A stretch of 64,000 nucleotides of DNA from Rhodobacterales bacterium LSUCC0387 (GCA_015689775.1 WVSR01000004.1:177731-241730); one strand, 5' to 3'; positions 43,791 through 52,822 are shown, counted from the first letter of the stretch. Program-made: numbers and translations. The notes: generated by a model not told the origin, from the sequence alone.

Positions 43791-45065
43791 TTAAGCGGCA
43801 ATGAATTCATTCCACTTGCGCACCATGTATTGGTTCTCTTCCATCACCGAGTTCCAGCAGGCCACAGCCCCCATGCGGTCATAGAATGAGCCACCATCAC
43901 GGACTTCACCGGCACCTGCCAATTTATCCCCAAATGGCGAGGTGATGTCATCGGTGCTTTCTTTGCCTTCGAACCAATAGCCCCACTCGTTTTCGCTCAT
44001 GAAGTCTTTGGAGGTTTCAGGCACGGCAGAATAATAGCCCTGACGCATCAAGAAGCCGCCAACCCAACCCGAGAGATACCAGTTGATGTAATCATAGGCG
44101 GCATCCAACTCCATGCCCGAGAGATTGGCCGACAGGCCAATGCCGCCACCCCAGCTGCGATAGCCTTCGCGCAATGGCTGATAGACGCATGGGATACCGC
44201 GCGAGCGCACGGCGGTAATCGCAGGCGACCACATAGACTGAATAACCACCTCGCCCGAAGCCATCAGGTTGACGCTTTCGTCAAAGGTTTTCCAGAAGGC
44301 GCGGAACTGGCCATTTTGTTTGGCTTCCGTGAAGATGGCGATGGTGCGATCGATTTCATCGCGGGTCATATTGCCCTTGTCGCCATATTGGATTTCCCCC
44401 ATGGCCTCGCAAACCATTGCCATATCCATGATTCCGATGGAGGAAATATCAAGGATCGAGGCTTTGCCTGCGAATTCTGAGTTCAACAATTCAGACCAGC
44501 TTTCAATCGGGCGGCCAATCAGATCAGGGCGAATGCCAAGCGTATCTGCGTTGTAGATGGTTGGGATCAGGGTCATCCACCCCGATTCATTGTTCACAAA
44601 TTCGGTGCCACCTGGCCCCTCAACAAAGCCAACAGTATGGGGCGCTGTGCCCTGTGCAATCGTGCTTTCTGGGGTCAGCTTACCATCGCGGAAAATGCCG
44701 ACAATCTTATCGTAATTGGTGATACGGCTGGCATCCATCGCTTGAAGGTTGCCCGAGGGCCAAACCTTTTTACAGACGAAATATTCGATATCCGCAATGT
44801 CGAAACTATCAGGCTGGGTGGCGGCGCGCTGCGTCACACTGTCGGTGTCGAGTGCGGTCATCTCAAGGGTGATACCGAGGTCTTCTTTCACCTTGGTTGC
44901 CACCTCATTGAGGTTCGAGACGCCTGTACCAAACTGGCGCAAGGTGATGTCGCGAATGGATTGCCCCCAAACCATTGGCGCGGGCAATGCAGAGGCGGCC
45001 AAAGCAGCCCCCCCTGTTTTCAGGAGGGAGCGGCGGCTGTAGCGAATTTTTGGAACTGAAGTCAT
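43791..45065 (-). CDS. PotD/PotF-like ABC transporter substrate-binding protein
   Basis: This 424-residue periplasmic binding protein starts with a Tat signal (YSRRSLLKTGGAALAASAL). The bilobed extracellular solute-binding pattern follows, including FEGKESTDDITSPFG, VVIQSMWSPAITAVRSRGIPC and AAYDYINWYLSGWVGGF. It delivers the ligand to the two permeases. It is 30 bp downstream of the ATPase gene. The family is polyamine-type but many members bind other amines, opines or cyclic amides. Confidence 0.87.
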   Translation of the reverse strand: MTSVPKIRYSRRSLLKTGGAALAASALPAPMVWGQSIRDITLRQFGTGVSNLNEVATKVKEDLGITLEMTALDTDSVTQRAATQPDSFDIADIEYFVCKKVWPSGNLQAMDASRITNYDKIVGIFRDGKLTPESTIAQGTAPHTVGFVEGPGGTEFVNNESGWMTLIPTIYNADTLGIRPDLIGRPIESWSELLNSEFAGKASILDISSIGIMDMAMVCEAMGEIQYGDKGNMTRDEIDRTIAIFTEAKQNGQFRAFWKTFDESVNLMASGEVVIQSMWSPAITAVRSRGIPCVYQPLREGYRSWGGGIGLSANLSGMELDAAYDYINWYLSGWVGGFLMRQGYYSAVPETSKDFMSENEWGYWFEGKESTDDITSPFGDKLAGAGEVRDGGSFYDRMGAVACWNSVMEENQYMVRKWNEFIAA

Positions 45066-45095
45066 GTCGTGATCCTCTTAGCTGAAACGGCAGTT

Positions 45096-46079
45096 TTAAG
45101 CGGAGACCAGATGTGCGTTTTGGTCATCCCAAGTGAGCCCAATGACCTCGCCAAGGTCTTTGGGGGTTTCGATGAATTGATGATCTGGCACGAGGGCGGT
45201 GGCCTCTTGATCCCCCGCCACAAGGGCGGTCAACGTCACATGCGCGCCTTGATATTCAACGCCAATCACGCGGCCATCCATGCGCCCTGCCCCTTGAGCG
45301 GTGACTTGGATTGCATCATTGCGCAGCGCAATCTGACCTTGGGGCAATTTCAAAACGTTATGCCCCCCCAAGAACCGCGCAACGAAGGCGGTTTTGGGCT
45401 TATTGAAAATATCGCGTGCCGATCCTGCCTGTTCGATCTTGGCATTGTTCATCACGATAATCTCATCGGCCAACGCCAGAGCCTCGTCTTGGCCATGGGT
45501 AACATGGATGAAGGTAATCCCAAGCTCACGCTGAAGGCGCTTAAGCTCCGAGCGCATCCGAATGCGCAGGAATGGATCAAGCGCCGAAAGCGGCTCGTCC
45601 AACAGCAAGACTTGCGGGCGGGTAATCAGGGCGCGCGCCAAGGCAACCCGCTGTTGCTGCCCACCTGATAATTGATCAGGCTTGCGCTCGGCCATTGCTG
45701 ACATCTCGACCAGTTCAAGCATCTCATTGGCGCGCTTGTGACGGGTTGCACGATCAATCCCTGCCATCCGTAGACTAAAGGCCACGTTGTCGCGCACACT
45801 GAGATGCGGGAACAGAGCATAGTTTTGGAACATCATAGCCGTGCCGCGTTTTGCGGGTGGCAAATGGGTGACTTCGCGCCCGTCAAGAACGATTGCGCCG
45901 TCTGATACCCCTTCATGGCCTGCGATCATCCGCAATGTCGAAGATTTACCACAGCCAGAGGGGCCTAGCAGGCATGCATAGACCCCCGACTTAAAGCCAT
46001 GCGAAATCGCATCCACCGCAAGCGCATCGCCATAGCGTTTGGTAAGAGAAATCAATTCAAGGTCAAGCGGCGCCGTCAT
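45096..46079 (-). CDS. PotA-like ABC transporter ATP-binding protein
   Basis: This 327-residue ATPase has Walker A GPSGCGKSST, signature LSGGQQQRVALARAL, Walker B VLLLDEPLSALDPFLR and H-loop HVTHGQDEALALAD, plus a C-terminal TOBE-type beta domain. It is the first gene of the minus-strand operon ATPase, binding protein, two permeases, racemase. A 7-bp inverted repeat overlaps its leader and ribosome-binding site. Confidence 0.92.
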   Translation of the reverse strand: MTAPLDLELISLTKRYGDALAVDAISHGFKSGVYACLLGPSGCGKSSTLRMIAGHEGVSDGAIVLDGREVTHLPPAKRGTAMMFQNYALFPHLSVRDNVAFSLRMAGIDRATRHKRANEMLELVEMSAMAERKPDQLSGGQQQRVALARALITRPQVLLLDEPLSALDPFLRIRMRSELKRLQRELGITFIHVTHGQDEALALADEIIVMNNAKIEQAGSARDIFNKPKTAFVARFLGGHNVLKLPQGQIALRNDAIQVTAQGAGRMDGRVIGVEYQGAHVTLTALVAGDQEATALVPDHQFIETPKDLGEVIGLTWDDQNAHLVSA

Positions 46080-46087
46080 GGGGTTCC

Positions 46088-46108
46088 CTTGCTGTTTGTC
46101 TCAGCAAG
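46088..46108 (-). promoter_or_regulatory. Inverted repeat over the PotA-like ribosome-binding site
   Basis: CTTGCTG-N7-CAGCAAG is a perfect 7-bp inverted repeat whose proximal arm runs into the AAGGGA ribosome-binding site 8 bp before the ATG. It could act as an mRNA hairpin limiting translation, or as an operator. Confidence 0.4.
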
Positions 46109-46209
46109 CGACCCTATGCGGCGCAGGTCAATGATGGACACAAATCGAATCTAGCCCTTGCAGGTAAACGCTTAAAATTTAAGCACGCATTTCCCTGTTT
46201 GCGCAGAGA

Positions 46210-46231
46210 TTGTGCACAAAACTGTATACAA
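46210..46231. promoter_or_regulatory. Tandem GntR(FCD)-type operators
   Basis: TTGTGCACAA (46210-46219) and CTGTATACAA (46222-46231) share the half-sites TGT-N2-ACA. Their centres are 12 bp apart in the divergent region between the PotA-like gene and the FCD-family GntR gene. Such TnGTnnACnA palindromes are typical FCD/GntR sites, so autoregulation and control of both directions is likely. Confidence 0.6.
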
Positions 46232-46313
46232 TAAGGCAATAAATTGAATACCGACTTGGGGTGTCTTGCACTCGATTCTATTCAGCCCCATCTTCGTGTG
46301 TAAGGAGAACCTG

Positions 46314-47033
46314 ATGAACAAAGCACCCAAAGAACAGTTCTTTTTGCAGCCCGTGGTCAATGGCTCAAGCGGCGATCTGGTCACAGATCTAAGCGTGGCG
46401 ATTTATGAACACCGCCTGCTGCCCGGGACAAAACTGGGGGAAGATGAGCTGAGCGATATTTATAACGTGTCGCGCACCGTGGTGCGGGCAGCCTTGCAAG
46501 CGCTTTCGCATTTGCAACTGGTCGAATTGCGCCGCAATCGCGGTGCCTTTGTCTCGCAACCAACTGTCCGTGAGGCCCGCGAAATATTCGAAGCACGCGC
46601 GTTGCTAGAGCCGCGCACCGCCCGTTCTGCCGCCGAGCGGATGACGGATGCGGCGCTTGCGCGTCTTGAGGCCCATATCGAAGCCGAGCATGAAGCAATC
46701 CATGCTGGCGAACAGGGCAAAGCAGTGCGCCTTTCGGGCCAATTCCACATCGAGATTTCTCATATCGCGGATCAAGCCACCATTGCGGAATTCATCGAAC
46801 GCTTGGTTGCGCGATCTTCGCTGATTGTCGCGATTTACTGGCGCCGCCAAAGCGCGCTTTGCGACAAGCACGCCCATCACGCCCTTGTCGAGGCTTTCCG
46901 CCGCAAAGACGGCGCAGAGGCCGAGGCGCTGATGAAAAGCCATCTTTTGGATATTCTCTCAGCGCTTGATCTACGCGAGACCGCGAAGCCGCAAACAAGC
47001 CTTAAATCAATCTTGGGCAAGTCACCCGACTAA
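46314..47033 (+). CDS. GntR-family regulator, FCD subfamily
   Basis: This 239-residue regulator has an N-terminal winged helix (DEDLSDIYNVSRT-type: GEDELSDIYNVSRTVVRAALQALSHLQLV) and a C-terminal all-helical FCD ligand domain. Conserved metal-site residues are visible (RLSGQFHIEISHIAD, and HAHHALVEAFRRKDGAEAE). I chose the ATG at 46314, with AAGGAG 6 bp upstream, over a GTG-like earlier frame. It probably represses the divergent transporter and its own hydantoinase partner in response to a pathway acid. Confidence 0.9.
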   Translation: MNKAPKEQFFLQPVVNGSSGDLVTDLSVAIYEHRLLPGTKLGEDELSDIYNVSRTVVRAALQALSHLQLVELRRNRGAFVSQPTVREAREIFEARALLEPRTARSAAERMTDAALARLEAHIEAEHEAIHAGEQGKAVRLSGQFHIEISHIADQATIAEFIERLVARSSLIVAIYWRRQSALCDKHAHHALVEAFRRKDGAEAEALMKSHLLDILSALDLRETAKPQTSLKSILGKSPD

Positions 47034-47139
47034 GGACAACTCCCCGATGCAGAACAAAGCAGCAGCAGCCGCGCGCAGAACACACAAACGCTGAGACTGC
47101 CCCAAAACGCTATCGGCCCCCACAGAAAGTAATTTTGCG

Positions 47140-48543
47140 ATGTCATATGACCTTGTCATCTTTGGAGGAAAGATCTGCACTGCCGCAGATACGACGTTTG
47201 CCGATATCGGCATCAAGGACGGCCAGATTGTAGCGATTGGACGCGACCTTGAGCACAGTGGCGCCGAAGCCATCGATGCGACAGACAAACTGGTTTTACC
47301 TGGCGGGATCGACAGCCATGTTCACCTGAGCCAGCCTTCAGGCGAAGGCATCGTAATGGCAGATGATTTTGAAACTGGCACCCGCTCGGCGCTATATGGT
47401 GGCAACACCACGATCATGCCGTTCTGCTTGCAGGAGCGTAACGATAACCTGCGCGAGGCGCTGAATGCCTATCACGGCCTTGCTGAAGATCAGTGCTATA
47501 CTGATGTTGCCTTTCACCTCATCATTTCCAACCCAGATCCGCAAACTCTGGGCCAAGATCTGCCAGCGCTGATTGCAGAGGGTTATACATCCATCAAGGT
47601 GTTCATGACCTATGAGGCGCTGCGCCTCAATGATGCCGAGTTGTTGGCGGCCTTTGATGTGGCGCGCCGCCATGGCGCCACGATGATGGTGCATTGCGAA
47701 AACGAAGATGCCATCCGCTATCTCGTTGATCGCCACGAAGCCGAGCGCCGCATAAACCCAAGCGCGCATGCCACTACTCGACCGATCGCTGTTGAGCGTG
47801 AGGCCACGCATCGAGCGCTTTCTCTCGCGGAAATCGTTGATCTGCCAATTGTGATCGTTCACGTTTCAAATGGCGCGGCCGCCGAAGAGATCCGACGGGC
47901 CCGTGGCCGTGGGCTAAAGGTTACCGCTGAAACCTGCCCGCAATATCTAATGCTGACCGCCGATGATCTGGACGGCATGGATTGGGAGGGAGCGAAGTTC
48001 GTTTGCTCGCCCCCGCCCCGCAATGCCGCCGAACAGCAAGCCTGCTGGCAAGGCTTGATGGATGGCACGTTTGATCTTTTTTCCTCAGATCACTGCCCAT
48101 TTCGTTATGACAGCCCGCATGGCAAGCTTAATCCGAAGGGGGCAAAAAACTTCCGCTTCATCCCCAACGGCATTCCAGGCGTAGAAACGCGTCTGCCCAT
48201 CCTATTTTCCGAGGGGGTCAACACTGGGCGCATCGATATCAACCGCTTTGTTGCCCTTACCGCAACCAATCACGCCAAAACCTACGGCCTTTACCCCCGC
48301 AAGGGCACAATTGCTGTCGGCTCTGATGCCGATCTGGCAATTTGGGATCCTGATCTTGAGCGCATCGTACATCATGCCGATTTACACGATGGCGCCGATT
48401 ATACTCCATATGAGGGCCGCCGCCTGCGCGGCTGGCCGGTAACGGTGCTCTTACGCGGCAAGGTCATGATGAAAGATGGCGTGCTACTTGGCGCACGAGG
48501 TGACGGCGTTTACCTTGATCGCCAACCCAAGGCGGGTGGCTGA
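47140..48543 (+). CDS. D-hydantoinase / dihydropyrimidinase
   Basis: This 467-residue binuclear-zinc amidohydrolase opens cyclic ureides to N-carbamoyl amino acids. The metal site is complete: His60/His62 in GIDSHVHLSQP, carboxylated Lys153 in TSIKVFMTYE, His185 in MMVHCENED, His241 in IVHVSNG and Asp317 in FSSDHCPF. The length and the NPKG(A)KNFRFIPNGIPGVETR region are typical of hydantoinases. It follows the GntR gene by 106 bp. No N-carbamoylase is nearby, so the pathway needs a gene elsewhere, or the product itself is exported or used otherwise. Confidence 0.9.
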   Translation: MSYDLVIFGGKICTAADTTFADIGIKDGQIVAIGRDLEHSGAEAIDATDKLVLPGGIDSHVHLSQPSGEGIVMADDFETGTRSALYGGNTTIMPFCLQERNDNLREALNAYHGLAEDQCYTDVAFHLIISNPDPQTLGQDLPALIAEGYTSIKVFMTYEALRLNDAELLAAFDVARRHGATMMVHCENEDAIRYLVDRHEAERRINPSAHATTRPIAVEREATHRALSLAEIVDLPIVIVHVSNGAAAEEIRRARGRGLKVTAETCPQYLMLTADDLDGMDWEGAKFVCSPPPRNAAEQQACWQGLMDGTFDLFSSDHCPFRYDSPHGKLNPKGAKNFRFIPNGIPGVETRLPILFSEGVNTGRIDINRFVALTATNHAKTYGLYPRKGTIAVGSDADLAIWDPDLERIVHHADLHDGADYTPYEGRRLRGWPVTVLLRGKVMMKDGVLLGARGDGVYLDRQPKAGG

Positions 48544-48663
48544 TCGAGGCGCTCATCACCTTGGCAGGTGTAAACGCTTAGCCAAGCAACTTGGCGTAAC
48601 GCGCAAGCCGCTGCACCATACCTTAAAAGCTTCGCCCCAATAAATCCGCCAATCCATGACCAA

Positions 48664-48698
48664 GGCCCGAGGTCCGAGGTCCGAGGCGCACGGTCCGA
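48664..48698 (+). repeat. Short heptamer tandem repeat
   Basis: The sequence holds two exact tandem copies of GGTCCGA (48671-48684), with a variant copy before (GGCCCGA) and another exact copy at 48692. It lies in the 275-bp gap after the hydantoinase gene. I see no gene in the rest of this gap. It is not a CRISPR array. Confidence 0.6.
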
Positions 48699-48818
48699 TG
48701 TGGGGGGTCCCCGATGCACGAGCCTCTGGTGCTAGAATTTAATCGGGCTAAGTACCCTCGGAGCATTTTTGGCGCCTATATGGCACCCCAAATGCGGCTC
48801 AAGACTGACTAAAATCGC

Positions 48819-49874
48819 CTAGGTACTGGCGTCGAAGTCCTTGATCAAATGTTCTGTCCACAGAGCGACACTATTTAATGTACCGCATTCGCCCTCTACA
48901 GCCAGCTTGGAGTCTGACAGCGAAATCGTATTGATGGCTTCTTGGCTAGGCCAACTTACTGCCCCAATGACGTGAGAAACGCTGAAAATGGAGTCTTGAG
49001 AACCTAATAACCGCGCGTTTACACAAAAATCCCTTCCAAGGATATGTGGCGCCCAACCTTCTTCAACACCAAGGCATCCGAAATGCCTTCCAGACCATGG
49101 AGCATAGTCACGCCCACCGTTAGAGTGCCAGAGCATTGTCATCGGCATAGCTTTAGCTGCGCGAAGCGACAGAAAGAGATCGCCTTCAACCGGTCTCGTT
49201 ACCGCAGTCCAGCCCAGGTAGTGGTCGGAAGCCTCGATTCCGACGACAAAATCTTCGTGGCTCGGGAACCATGGATAGCGCGTGAGATCGACAGTGCCCG
49301 TGAGGGCGGGAAAATTGCTCGGGTCAAAAGATTGGCCCGGATAACTCAGCCCTGAACGGCCCCGCGTCGGATCGATTTCGACAGGCCAATGTGGCGTTCT
49401 CCATTCGCTTTTCGGCGAGGTGCGAATGATCCCGCCATTCGGAAGCGAAACGTTGGCGTGGTTCGAAAATGGAATGTTTAGGACCGAACCAGTAAATGTG
49501 TGACGCTGATAGACAAACGGATGCCTGTCGCGAAGTTCAATTTCCTTGATGAGTTTTGCTCCGTTCACGCTTTTCTTCAGCCGTGCGCACAATCGGTTAG
49601 TAGTGTTGGATTCGATGAGCCACTTTGAGTTAGCTGGCCAGCCATGAAGCGGCATATCTTCGGTTTCCTGACCGAAGGGCGCGCAAAAGAAGTCCCCCCC
49701 AAGTGTCTTGAGATGAGGGGGCATCCCATCGGGAAACTCCTCGTCAGAGTCCACCCACGGAGCTTTGTGGAGTGGGGAAATTGACCGGCCACCGTCTGTT
49801 ACAGTGAAGTCGACAATCTGGCCAATACTTGGATCAAAACGGAGACTGATACCTTCAGCCATCAATTCGATCAT
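48819..49874 (-). CDS. Aldose 1-epimerase-like (galactose mutarotase fold) protein
   Basis: This 351-residue cytoplasmic protein resembles the galactose-mutarotase beta-sandwich family (ISLRFDPSIGQIVDFTVTDGG, then LPLHGWPANSKW-type MPLHGWPANSKWLIES, and a NHANVSLPNGG segment containing a possible catalytic His). Mutarotase-fold proteins interconvert sugar anomers or bind carbohydrates. The ATG at 49874 sits 20 bp after the PanB-like stop, with GGAG upstream; the longer frame overlaps that gene. It is the second of two minus-strand genes in the LacI sugar locus. Confidence 0.65.
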   Translation of the reverse strand: MIELMAEGISLRFDPSIGQIVDFTVTDGGRSISPLHKAPWVDSDEEFPDGMPPHLKTLGGDFFCAPFGQETEDMPLHGWPANSKWLIESNTTNRLCARLKKSVNGAKLIKEIELRDRHPFVYQRHTFTGSVLNIPFSNHANVSLPNGGIIRTSPKSEWRTPHWPVEIDPTRGRSGLSYPGQSFDPSNFPALTGTVDLTRYPWFPSHEDFVVGIEASDHYLGWTAVTRPVEGDLFLSLRAAKAMPMTMLWHSNGGRDYAPWSGRHFGCLGVEEGWAPHILGRDFCVNARLLGSQDSIFSVSHVIGAVSWPSQEAINTISLSDSKLAVEGECGTLNSVALWTEHLIKDFDAST

Positions 49875-49893
49875 TGCGCAAAAACTCCGAATT

Positions 49894-50700
49894 TCACGAT
49901 TTGGCGTCCAATTGCTCTTTGAAGGCCTCAAGCTCATTTGGCTCCATCTTCACAACGTGTTCGGATTGTGGGAACGACCGGTCCTGAACGTCTGCAACAA
50001 ACTCGCGGAACGCGGCAATCCGTTCATCTTGTAGACGGTCATATTCGGCGCGAAAGTCCCGATAAACTTTGGCGTGTCGAGGAATGCGGCCTTCGGTATA
50101 GCCGAGTATATCGTTGGAGAAGAGGTACTGTGCATCGCAGCCAGAGCCTGCGCCCATGGACCAGATGAGGATGTTGACACGCTTGGAGATCTCGGTTGCG
50201 ACTTCCTCGGGCACGACCTCGAGCTCGATTGCAAACGCGCCTGCGGATTCATAAGCCTTAACCTCTTGATACAGCCGCATGGCGGTGTCGGCCGTCTTCC
50301 CGACGGCCCGAAAGCCTCCGGTCCACGTGGCGCGGGCTGGAACCAGCCCGACATGTCCTACAATCGGCACATATTCACGCGCTAGCATCTCAACCGTCGC
50401 GAGTGAACCGGAGCAATATAGCGCATCTGCGCCCCGTTCGAGCGCTTGGTTGCACCACCGCAGGTACGCATCGGGGGAGCCACACTCTGTGTGTGTTTGT
50501 CCGGTCATCGAAAAGACGGACGGTGCGGCATTGCGATACTCCGGGTGAAACAAGATTTCGTCTGGAACAGAGGCAATGTCGATCTCTGCCGCTTCGGCAG
50601 CGGCTGCTTCTTCTAGGCTGAAATAGCGAAGCATGGTCAGTTGTCTCTGTCCCTTACAGGCCTGAAGGTCTGCAACAGTTGGGAGCTTTCTCGTCATCAC
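49894..50700 (-). CDS. PanB-like (ketopantoate hydroxymethyltransferase fold) protein lacking key PanB residues
   Basis: This 268-residue protein of the PanB/phosphoenolpyruvate-mutase superfamily has the family core VPIVGHVGLVPARATWTGGF, then RLYQEVKAYESAGAFAIELEVVP and MGAGSGCDAQYLFSNDILGYTEGRIPRHAKVYRDF. The catalytic Glu of the LE-VP motif is kept. The Mg-binding and Lys region (VKIEGG in E. coli PanB) reads ALYCSGS, and the GDSLG and ADLPFM Asp motifs are not found. It is therefore unlikely to make ketopantoate. Its place in a sugar locus suggests aldol or retro-aldol chemistry on another keto compound (inference). Confidence 0.75.
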   Translation of the reverse strand: MMTRKLPTVADLQACKGQRQLTMLRYFSLEEAAAAEAAEIDIASVPDEILFHPEYRNAAPSVFSMTGQTHTECGSPDAYLRWCNQALERGADALYCSGSLATVEMLAREYVPIVGHVGLVPARATWTGGFRAVGKTADTAMRLYQEVKAYESAGAFAIELEVVPEEVATEISKRVNILIWSMGAGSGCDAQYLFSNDILGYTEGRIPRHAKVYRDFRAEYDRLQDERIAAFREFVADVQDRSFPQSEHVVKMEPNELEAFKEQLDAKS

Positions 50701-50906
50701 ACAGTCCTTGTTCGATGCTGCATTGCGAACGCCAACTCAAATCAATAACATGAGACATCAGATCACCTTAGAATGACAGGATTTTTTTCGAGGATAGATT
50801 TTCGGACCTTGAAGCTCGGAAGGCAGTATTGGAAACATTTGTTGCCGCATAGCATTGAGCCGAATATCGTTGCTAGAAAGAGAAACCCCTCCCATCGAAA
50901 GAGCGC

Positions 50907-51686
50907 ATGACAGCAAGGCTTGACGATATGGTTCTGGTCGTCACAGGGGCGGCCAACGGCATCGGGCGATCGATTGCCGAACTCGCGATAGCACGGGGCG
51001 TTCGAGAAATTTGTTTAAGTGATGTCGATGCGGATAGCCTTAGTGAAACTGCGGAAAGGCTAAGGCGTGACGCCAATGTCGAGACAGTTGTGGCGGATCT
51101 GAAAGAGCCGGTGGCAAGTGCTAAGATCGCGGATCGAACTATTGCTCGTTTTGGTCGCATTGATGGGCTCGTGAATGCAGCGGGTGTAACAACGCGTGCA
51201 AGTTTTATAGATGGCACGGCAGGCGTCTGGGACGATGTGTTCGCAATAAATGCGCGCTCAACGTTTCTTCTGATGCAACGAGCAATAATGAACATGCTGG
51301 AACGTAAGGCCACAGGCGCTATTGTAAACATCCAATCGATGAATGCGCACTGCGGTCATCCCGACCTTGCAATCTACGCGGCATCAAAAGGTGCGATACA
51401 AACGCTGACCAAGAATGCAGCCAACGCGCACTTGGGAGATGGCATCCGGGTGAATGGAATCAACCTTGGTTGGACCCTAACGGACGCAGAACACCGCCTG
51501 CAGTCGGAGGTTTTAAAGCAAGGTGATGACTGGGCAGAAAGAGCGGGCGCGTCTCTTCCCTTGGGACGGCTTTTGTCGTCCACTGAGGCGTCGCGACTCG
51601 CGGTGCAATTGCTTGATCCGATTTCTGCGCCTTTGACCGGAGCTTGCATAGATATGGAGCAATGGATCGCGGGCGCGCCTCCCTAA
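50907..51686 (+). CDS. Short-chain dehydrogenase/reductase
   Basis: This 259-residue classical SDR has the NAD-binding motif VVTGAANGIGRSIAE, the NAAG structural motif (GLVNAAGVTT) and the Ser-Tyr-Lys triad (IQSMNAHCGH, then YAASKGAI). It would oxidise a sugar or cyclitol hydroxyl. It reads away from the PanB-like gene (207-bp divergent gap, in which I see no strong operator) and converges with the LacI gene, with a 4-bp overlap. Confidence 0.88.
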   Translation: MTARLDDMVLVVTGAANGIGRSIAELAIARGVREICLSDVDADSLSETAERLRRDANVETVVADLKEPVASAKIADRTIARFGRIDGLVNAAGVTTRASFIDGTAGVWDDVFAINARSTFLLMQRAIMNMLERKATGAIVNIQSMNAHCGHPDLAIYAASKGAIQTLTKNAANAHLGDGIRVNGINLGWTLTDAEHRLQSEVLKQGDDWAERAGASLPLGRLLSSTEASRLAVQLLDPISAPLTGACIDMEQWIAGAPP

Positions 51687-52708
51687 GTTGGTGGCGGTGC
51701 AGTACTGGAACGAACTACTAATTCCACAGGCAAAGGAACTTCGGTTCGAGGTGAATCAGCCCCTGGAACAAGACGCGCCAATAGGACCTGTGCGGCTATG
51801 CGACCCAATTTGTGACGATCCTGACGAATGGTTGTCAGGGCTGGGACATAGAACTCGGACATCTCGATGTCGTCGAAACCGACAACTGAGATGTCTTCCG
51901 GTACGCGCAAACCGGCGGCCTGAAGGCCTGAGATTAAACCGAAAGCAACCATGTCAGCTGAACAAAAAACTGCTGTTGGCCGGTCTTCCATTTCCAAAAT
52001 CTTGGCTGCAGCATCACGCCCCGACTCAAGCGAGAAATCACCACGTATAATCCATTCTGGGCGCGCGGGAAGGCCCAGCTTTGAGCGCTCTGAAGCCATT
52101 CCTTCCCGTCGCGCCGTGGTCAGGACATTTCCATCCGGTCCTGTTATGTGAGCGACTTTTCGATGGCCGAGCTCATGCAGATGACGAATGGCAAGACAAG
52201 CCCCTTGGGCATTATCACTGGAGATTACAGGGAATGCTTCTCCTTCGACCCATTCGCACAAAAAGACGATGCGCTCGCCTACACCGAGGTCGACGCATTC
52301 CCGCAGGGCATTAGACGATAGCTGGCCATCCAGAGAAATCGCCCCATCAATCCGACCATCAAGGAAGTAGCCGGCAAAAGCCGAGTCTTGGATGGGGTCA
52401 CTTTCTGTATCTGTAATCAGGACTGCATAGCCTGAACCGGCAAACTCCTCGCTGATGCCCGCGAGGATTCGTGAATAGAATGGTTTTCCTAGATTAGGCA
52501 CCAACACAAGCACAGCGCTTGCGCGCTGCATTCGCAGGTTTCGCGCGGCTTGATTAACCCGGTATCCGGTTGAGCGGATAGCTACATGCACCACTTCGCG
52601 TGTCTGCTCAGAAACCAGACTCGGATTGGTGAGCACCCGGCTTACAGTCGACGCTGATACCTTTGCTGCTCGGGCAACGTCCTGGATCGTTGCTGTCTTG
52701 GTGATCAT
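51683..52708 (-). CDS. LacI-family transcriptional regulator
   Basis: This 341-residue repressor has an N-terminal LacI helix-turn-helix (TIQDVARAAKVSASTVSRVL) and hinge (YRVNQAARNLRMQRASAVLVLVP). The periplasmic-binding-fold effector domain follows (AVFCSADMVAFGLISGLQAAGLRVPEDISVVGFDDIEMSEF). The open frame is 26 codons longer; the ATG at 52708 gives the normal LacI start. It faces the second SDR gene across 187 bp containing two matching palindromes, so it controls the sugar operon and itself. Confidence 0.92.
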   Translation of the reverse strand: MITKTATIQDVARAAKVSASTVSRVLTNPSLVSEQTREVVHVAIRSTGYRVNQAARNLRMQRASAVLVLVPNLGKPFYSRILAGISEEFAGSGYAVLITDTESDPIQDSAFAGYFLDGRIDGAISLDGQLSSNALRECVDLGVGERIVFLCEWVEGEAFPVISSDNAQGACLAIRHLHELGHRKVAHITGPDGNVLTTARREGMASERSKLGLPARPEWIIRGDFSLESGRDAAAKILEMEDRPTAVFCSADMVAFGLISGLQAAGLRVPEDISVVGFDDIEMSEFYVPALTTIRQDRHKLGRIAAQVLLARLVPGADSPRTEVPLPVELVVRSSTAPPPT

Positions 52709-52766
52709 GGTTTTCCAACAAGCATCGCAAATATCGGGTTGACTCGAATCTGTTCTACTGTCGATC

Positions 52767-52822
52767 ATGAAATCGATTTCATCCAATTAAAAGATAAAAA
52801 AACAAATATGGAACCGATTTCA
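52767..52822. promoter_or_regulatory. Paired LacI-type operators
   Basis: ATGAAATCGATTTCAT (52767-52782) is a perfect 16-bp palindrome. TGGAACCGATTTCA (52809-52822) repeats its core with three mismatches. Centres are 41 bp apart, about four helical turns, suited to looping by a LacI tetramer or dual dimer. They sit between the divergent LacI and SDR genes. Confidence 0.75.

Noticed and set aside
48664..48698. Heptamer repeat considered as a CRISPR or regulatory repeat array
   Set aside because: Units are only 7 bp, directly adjacent and few, with no spacers.
49894..50700. Pantothenate biosynthesis gene panB
   Set aside because: The Mg-binding and Lys region of PanB is not conserved, no panC is adjacent, and it lies in a sugar locus.
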